Source: Verrucomicrobiia bacterium
Lineage (GTDB): Bacteria; Verrucomicrobiota; Verrucomicrobiia; Verrucomicrobiales; DEV007
Assembly: GCA_030427505.1 (NCBI GenBank)
Contig: JAUICH010000016.1
Span: 1-64,000, forward strand
Length of the DNA: 64,000 bases
Direction: 5' to 3'
The notes beneath the pieces are model-generated. The model was not told where the DNA came from. It saw only the letters and a list, made by a program, of their open reading frames with translations, and did no database searches. Positions 61,650 through 64,000 of this stretch are shown here, piece by piece. The number at the start of each line of letters is the position of its first letter. The stretch's first letter is position 1. Position numbers and translations under genes: made by a program.

Positions 61650-62732
61650 TCAGGCGGCTAGTACTTTGCGCATTTCGATCTGATCGGCGGCCCGCGAGAT
61701 ACATTCCTCGCGCGTGATGATGCCGGATTCGTAGAGTTCCAGCAGGGCGTCATCCATCAGGATCATGCCGACGTTCTTTCCGGTCTGCATGATACCGGGG
61801 AGCATGAAGGTTTTGCCGTCGCGGATGGTGGCGGAGACGGCGGGGGAGTTGACGAGCAGTTCCAGCGCCAGAGCCCGGCCCGAGCCGTCCGCTTTGGGCA
61901 CCAACTGTTGACTGACGACGCCTCGCAGAGATTCACTGACCATGATGCGGATCTGTTCCCGCTGGTCGGTGGGGAACACGTCCAGCACACGGTCCAGGGT
62001 ACGGGCGGCACTGCCGGTGTGGAGGGTGGCGAGCACCAAGTGACCGGTTTCCGCCGCGGTAATGGCCAGAGAGATGGTTTCCAGGTTCCGCATTTCACCC
62101 ACCATGATCACGTCCGGATCTTCACGAAGAGCGGCGCGCAGAGCGGCGGAGAAAGAGTCAGTGTGGGTGTGAACCTCGCGCTGGTTCACATGGCAGCCTT
62201 TGGACTCGATGACGTATTCGATCGGGTCTTCCAGGGTGATGATGTGATCCGTGCGCTGTTTGTTGATCCGGTCGATCAGGGAGGCCAGGGTGGTGGACTT
62301 ACCGCTACCGACCGCGCCGGTGACCAGGATCAGGCCATTGTGGAATTCCAGCAGCGGCTTAATGGCTTCGGGCAGGCCTAGATCCTCCATGGTGCGGAGG
62401 TTGGTGCTGATGACACGGAAGACCATTTCCCAGCCCAGGCGCTGCTTCACCACGCTGGCGCGGAAGCGCCCGAACCCGGGATCGTAGGCAAAGTCCACGT
62501 CGCCCTTTTCTTCGAGACGCTGCAGTTCCGGCTCCGGCAGGTAGCGGCGGGCCAGCTTTTCAGTGTCCTCGGGAGTCATGTCTTCAGCGTTTTCCCAGAT
62601 CGGCTGAAGGAGGCCGTAGCGGCGCCAGGTAGGTTTGCGGAAGGGGGAAAGGTGGACGTCCGAACATTCGTACTCCTGAGCCAGCCTCAGGTATTCATCA
62701 ACGTGATCGAGAACAGGAACGGTGTCTGACAT
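61650..62732 (-). CDS. Second PilT/PilU-family ATPase
   Basis: 360 residues from the ATG at 62732, chosen because the family sequence (LDHVDEYLRLAQEYECSDVH) starts just after it; the frame is open 12 codons further up. Core motifs: Walker A VTGAVGSGKSTTLASLIDRI (Ala-Val in place of Pro-Thr), Asp box ITLEDPIEYVIESKGCHVNQ, Walker B in ALREDPDVIMVGEMRNLETI, His box LATLHTGSAARTLDRVLDVF. Likely acts with PilT as an accessory retraction motor, in the manner of PilU, though the two are too similar to say which is which. Confidence 0.9.
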   Translation of the reverse strand: MSDTVPVLDHVDEYLRLAQEYECSDVHLSPFRKPTWRRYGLLQPIWENAEDMTPEDTEKLARRYLPEPELQRLEEKGDVDFAYDPGFGRFRASVVKQRLGWEMVFRVISTNLRTMEDLGLPEAIKPLLEFHNGLILVTGAVGSGKSTTLASLIDRINKQRTDHIITLEDPIEYVIESKGCHVNQREVHTHTDSFSAALRAALREDPDVIMVGEMRNLETISLAITAAETGHLVLATLHTGSAARTLDRVLDVFPTDQREQIRIMVSESLRGVVSQQLVPKADGSGRALALELLVNSPAVSATIRDGKTFMLPGIMQTGKNVGMILMDDALLELYESGIITREECISRAADQIEMRKVLAA

Positions 62733-62806
62733 GAGAGATGTGTAATTTTTGGGGGTGGGTAGAGGCAAGCCTCAATCGGTGATTCGCGGGGCGAAGGGGC
62801 GGCTGC

Positions 62807-63247
62807 TCAGCCCCACCGGTTATCCGGTATGTCATCATCGGATGACAGGGGGTCCGGGAGTCTGCCCCACCAGCTATCAAGCTGTTTCAGCGCCAGGTTT
62901 TTCAAGTCTGGCATGTAGTGGCGGAGTATTTGTTTACCGGCAATTCCTAGCAAGCCAAAAATCGTGGACGCGGCCAGGTTTTGCAAGGCCCCGGACTTTC
63001 CTTTCTCCTTGGAGCCGCCCTTTGTCCGGATGGTGATGGGCAGAAATTTGGAGATCAGAAAGCCTGCCGCCAGGCTGCCACCCAGCCACATGATGAGGTG
63101 ATCCTGAAAGTTTGTCTGGATCCGTTCCGGGACATTGATCTTTCCGCCGAGACGGTCGGCCTGGCGGGCCAGTCCGGCGCGGGATCTCGCCAGTTCGGCA
63201 ATCAGCGCCTCGCGATCTACTCTTTGTCCTGTTGATCCCTTAGCCAT
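62807..63247 (-). CDS. Small membrane-associated protein, DUF3618/YqjD-like
   Basis: 146 residues. The N-terminal helix (REALIAELARSRAGLARQAD, RLGGKINVPERIQTNFQDHL) has the periodic pattern of DUF3618/YqjD proteins; one hydrophobic segment follows (LIMWLGGSLAAGFLISKFLP) and another amphipathic one near the C-terminus (LAASTIFGLLGIAGKQILRH). Such proteins associate with the inner membrane and sometimes ribosomes. Overlaps the upstream holin-like gene by 31 bp. About 75 bp before the second PilT gene; a functional link to the pili is not shown. Confidence 0.65.
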   Translation of the reverse strand: MAKGSTGQRVDREALIAELARSRAGLARQADRLGGKINVPERIQTNFQDHLIMWLGGSLAAGFLISKFLPITIRTKGGSKEKGKSGALQNLAASTIFGLLGIAGKQILRHYMPDLKNLALKQLDSWWGRLPDPLSSDDDIPDNRWG

Positions 63248-63636
63248 TGGCGATCTTTTTCGAATTCTTTGATAGTGTCCTGAAACAAGGACTTGGCGGG
63301 CAGGTTTTTGGCCGCGACGAGCAGACCGATGCCGAGGCCGGCATGAAGACCCGCCCCGTAAAGGGCGATAACCGGCCAGGGTTTGTCGAGGGCTTTCGCG
63401 ATGAGCGGCACCAGTCCCGTGGCCAGGCAGACGTAGGCGAAGAAGAAAAGGAGGACGGCTCCGGCCACCAGCGCGATGCGGTGGCCCACGGTGGCTCCGG
63501 CTTCGCGGGCTTCCAACCGCAGCAGTTCGGTCCGAGCCTTCAGGTAGTCCGCCAGGGAACTCAGCAAGGCCATCACGATGCCGCGGACGCCTCCCGGCCC
63601 GGTCTCTCTGTAGCGCGGATGACGGCCGTCAGTCAT
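63217..63636 (-). CDS. Phage-holin-family/YqjE-like small membrane protein
   Basis: 139 residues. A helical leader (VMALLSSLADYLKARTELLR, LEAREAGATVGHR) then two membrane helices (IALVAGAVLLFFFAYVCLAT and WPVIALYGAGLHAGLGIGLL) and a charged tail (QDTIKEFEKDRQWLRDQQDK). This matches the holin superfamily III/YqjE group, which despite the name is mostly chromosomal and of unknown function. It commonly sits beside a YqjD-like gene, as here. No phage genes are nearby. An internal start at the VMALLSSL Met is an alternative. Confidence 0.75.
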   Translation of the reverse strand: MTDGRHPRYRETGPGGVRGIVMALLSSLADYLKARTELLRLEAREAGATVGHRIALVAGAVLLFFFAYVCLATGLVPLIAKALDKPWPVIALYGAGLHAGLGIGLLVAAKNLPAKSLFQDTIKEFEKDRQWLRDQQDKE

Positions 63637-63770
63637 GGGTTCCTCTAGGATGCGTGGACCAATTGGCGGACTGCCCGGCGCGAGACCATTTTACGGCTGG
63701 CAAGGCGCGCTGAGCGCCGTTGGGTGTGGTTCCAACAGAGGGAGACGGAACGCAGCCCGGCGTAAAATGG

Positions 63771-63858
63771 GCCGCGTTTTTGGAAAATTCGCCGCTTGCG
63801 GCGCTGATTCGATCTCCTCTTCTCATCCCATCCGGGCAGTTTGGGAATTTGTCCACAC
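63771..63858 (+). repeat. Diverged dispersed intergenic repeat, copy B (copy A at 15095-15184)
   Basis: Shares GGAAAATTC, GCTGATTC, TTCTCAT and CACAC in the same order as copy A. The hairpin GCCGCTTGCGGC keeps pairing despite substitutions. Lies in a 295-bp stretch without a convincing gene. CGTAAAATGG at 63761 and CCATTTTACG at 63688 are also inverted copies of each other around its left side. Confidence 0.65.
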
Positions 63859-63931
63859 GTCCTAATGTGGCAAAGAGTCCCGGCGCCATCAAGGCAACGG
63901 GACTCGGGCCGCGCGATTTGCGCTGAGTGGG

Positions 63932-64000
63932 TCAGTATGAAGTGAGGACGATGTCCGGCGGAATGATGCCAATGGCGCCCCTTTCCGGCGTCTTTACTTG
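63932..64000 (-). CDS. C-terminal end of a gene entering from beyond the window (tentative)
   Basis: On the minus strand the last 69 bases read as an open frame of 22 codons ending in TGA at 63932 (QVKTPERGAIGIIPPDIVLT, then SY). The composition looks protein-like, but the stretch is too short to prove coding or suggest a family. Confidence 0.3.
   Translation of the reverse strand, partial: QVKTPERGAIGIIPPDIVLTSY

Noticed and set aside
63217-63636. Holin-like gene as a sign of prophage
   Set aside because: This holin-superfamily/YqjE type is chromosomal in many bacteria, and no phage genes are nearby.

Overview
The window reads as a chromosomal segment of a Verrucomicrobiota (PVC superphylum) bacterium. 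Evidence: two very large secreted 'PVC-type' haem-binding dehydrogenase proteins (one with an N-terminal ThuA domain, one with a DUF1080 domain), a Rhodopirellula/Verrucomicrobium-type ECF sigma factor followed by a FecR-like anti-sigma protein, a sulfatase, Gfo/Idh/MocA and PIG-L genes, and moderately high GC. No rRNA, tRNA, CRISPR array or recognisable transposase was seen. All family calls come from reading the sequence; no database was searched.

Layout. 0-6.1 kb: end of a WD40 protein, ThuA/haem protein, sigma/FecR pair. 6.1-10.3 kb: accessory island with a pseudogene broken by two in-frame stops, then six small same-strand genes separated by seven attC-like sites of uniform 124-126 bp. 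This is an integron-type gene-cassette array without a visible integrase. 10.5-14.3 kb: class A penicillin-binding protein, a small membrane protein, and a gene put out of frame by a three-copy 8-bp repeat. 14.5-34.6 kb: a phosphate-starvation region with a lone PhnG-like gene, phosphate-selective porin, beta-propeller protein, arsR-arsC-aquaglyceroporin, pstS, pstC-pstA-pstB, a glycosyltransferase/PlcP-like pair (membrane-lipid replacement), phoU, phoB-phoR and a diacylglycerol-kinase-family gene. Upstream of eight of these transcription units I see the same element, two GTnAC-like half-sites 11 bp apart, best read as this organism's Pho box. 34.9-45.7 kb: carbohydrate-related genes, a hybrid histidine kinase and a sialate-acetylesterase-like gene. 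45.8-60.2 kb: a rearranged Pel exopolysaccharide locus (PelA, PelD, PelE, PelF, PelG, with PelB apparently split into two genes, no PelC visible, and a beta-helix gene inserted on the opposite strand). 60.5-63.6 kb: two PilT-like retraction ATPases and two small YqjD/YqjE-like membrane proteins.

How it fits together. The central 20 kb looks like one regulon: PhoR/PhoB sense low phosphate, PstSCAB and the porin import it, PhoU couples transport to signalling, and the PlcP/glycosyltransferase pair would swap phospholipids for glycolipids. The ars genes would deal with arsenate entering through the same transporters. The Pel genes plus the PilT pair form a surface-attachment block. The features most worth follow-up are the cassette array, the Pho-box family with a possible Pho-controlled small RNA, the lipid-remodelling module, and the split Pel system with an altered c-di-GMP site in PelD.
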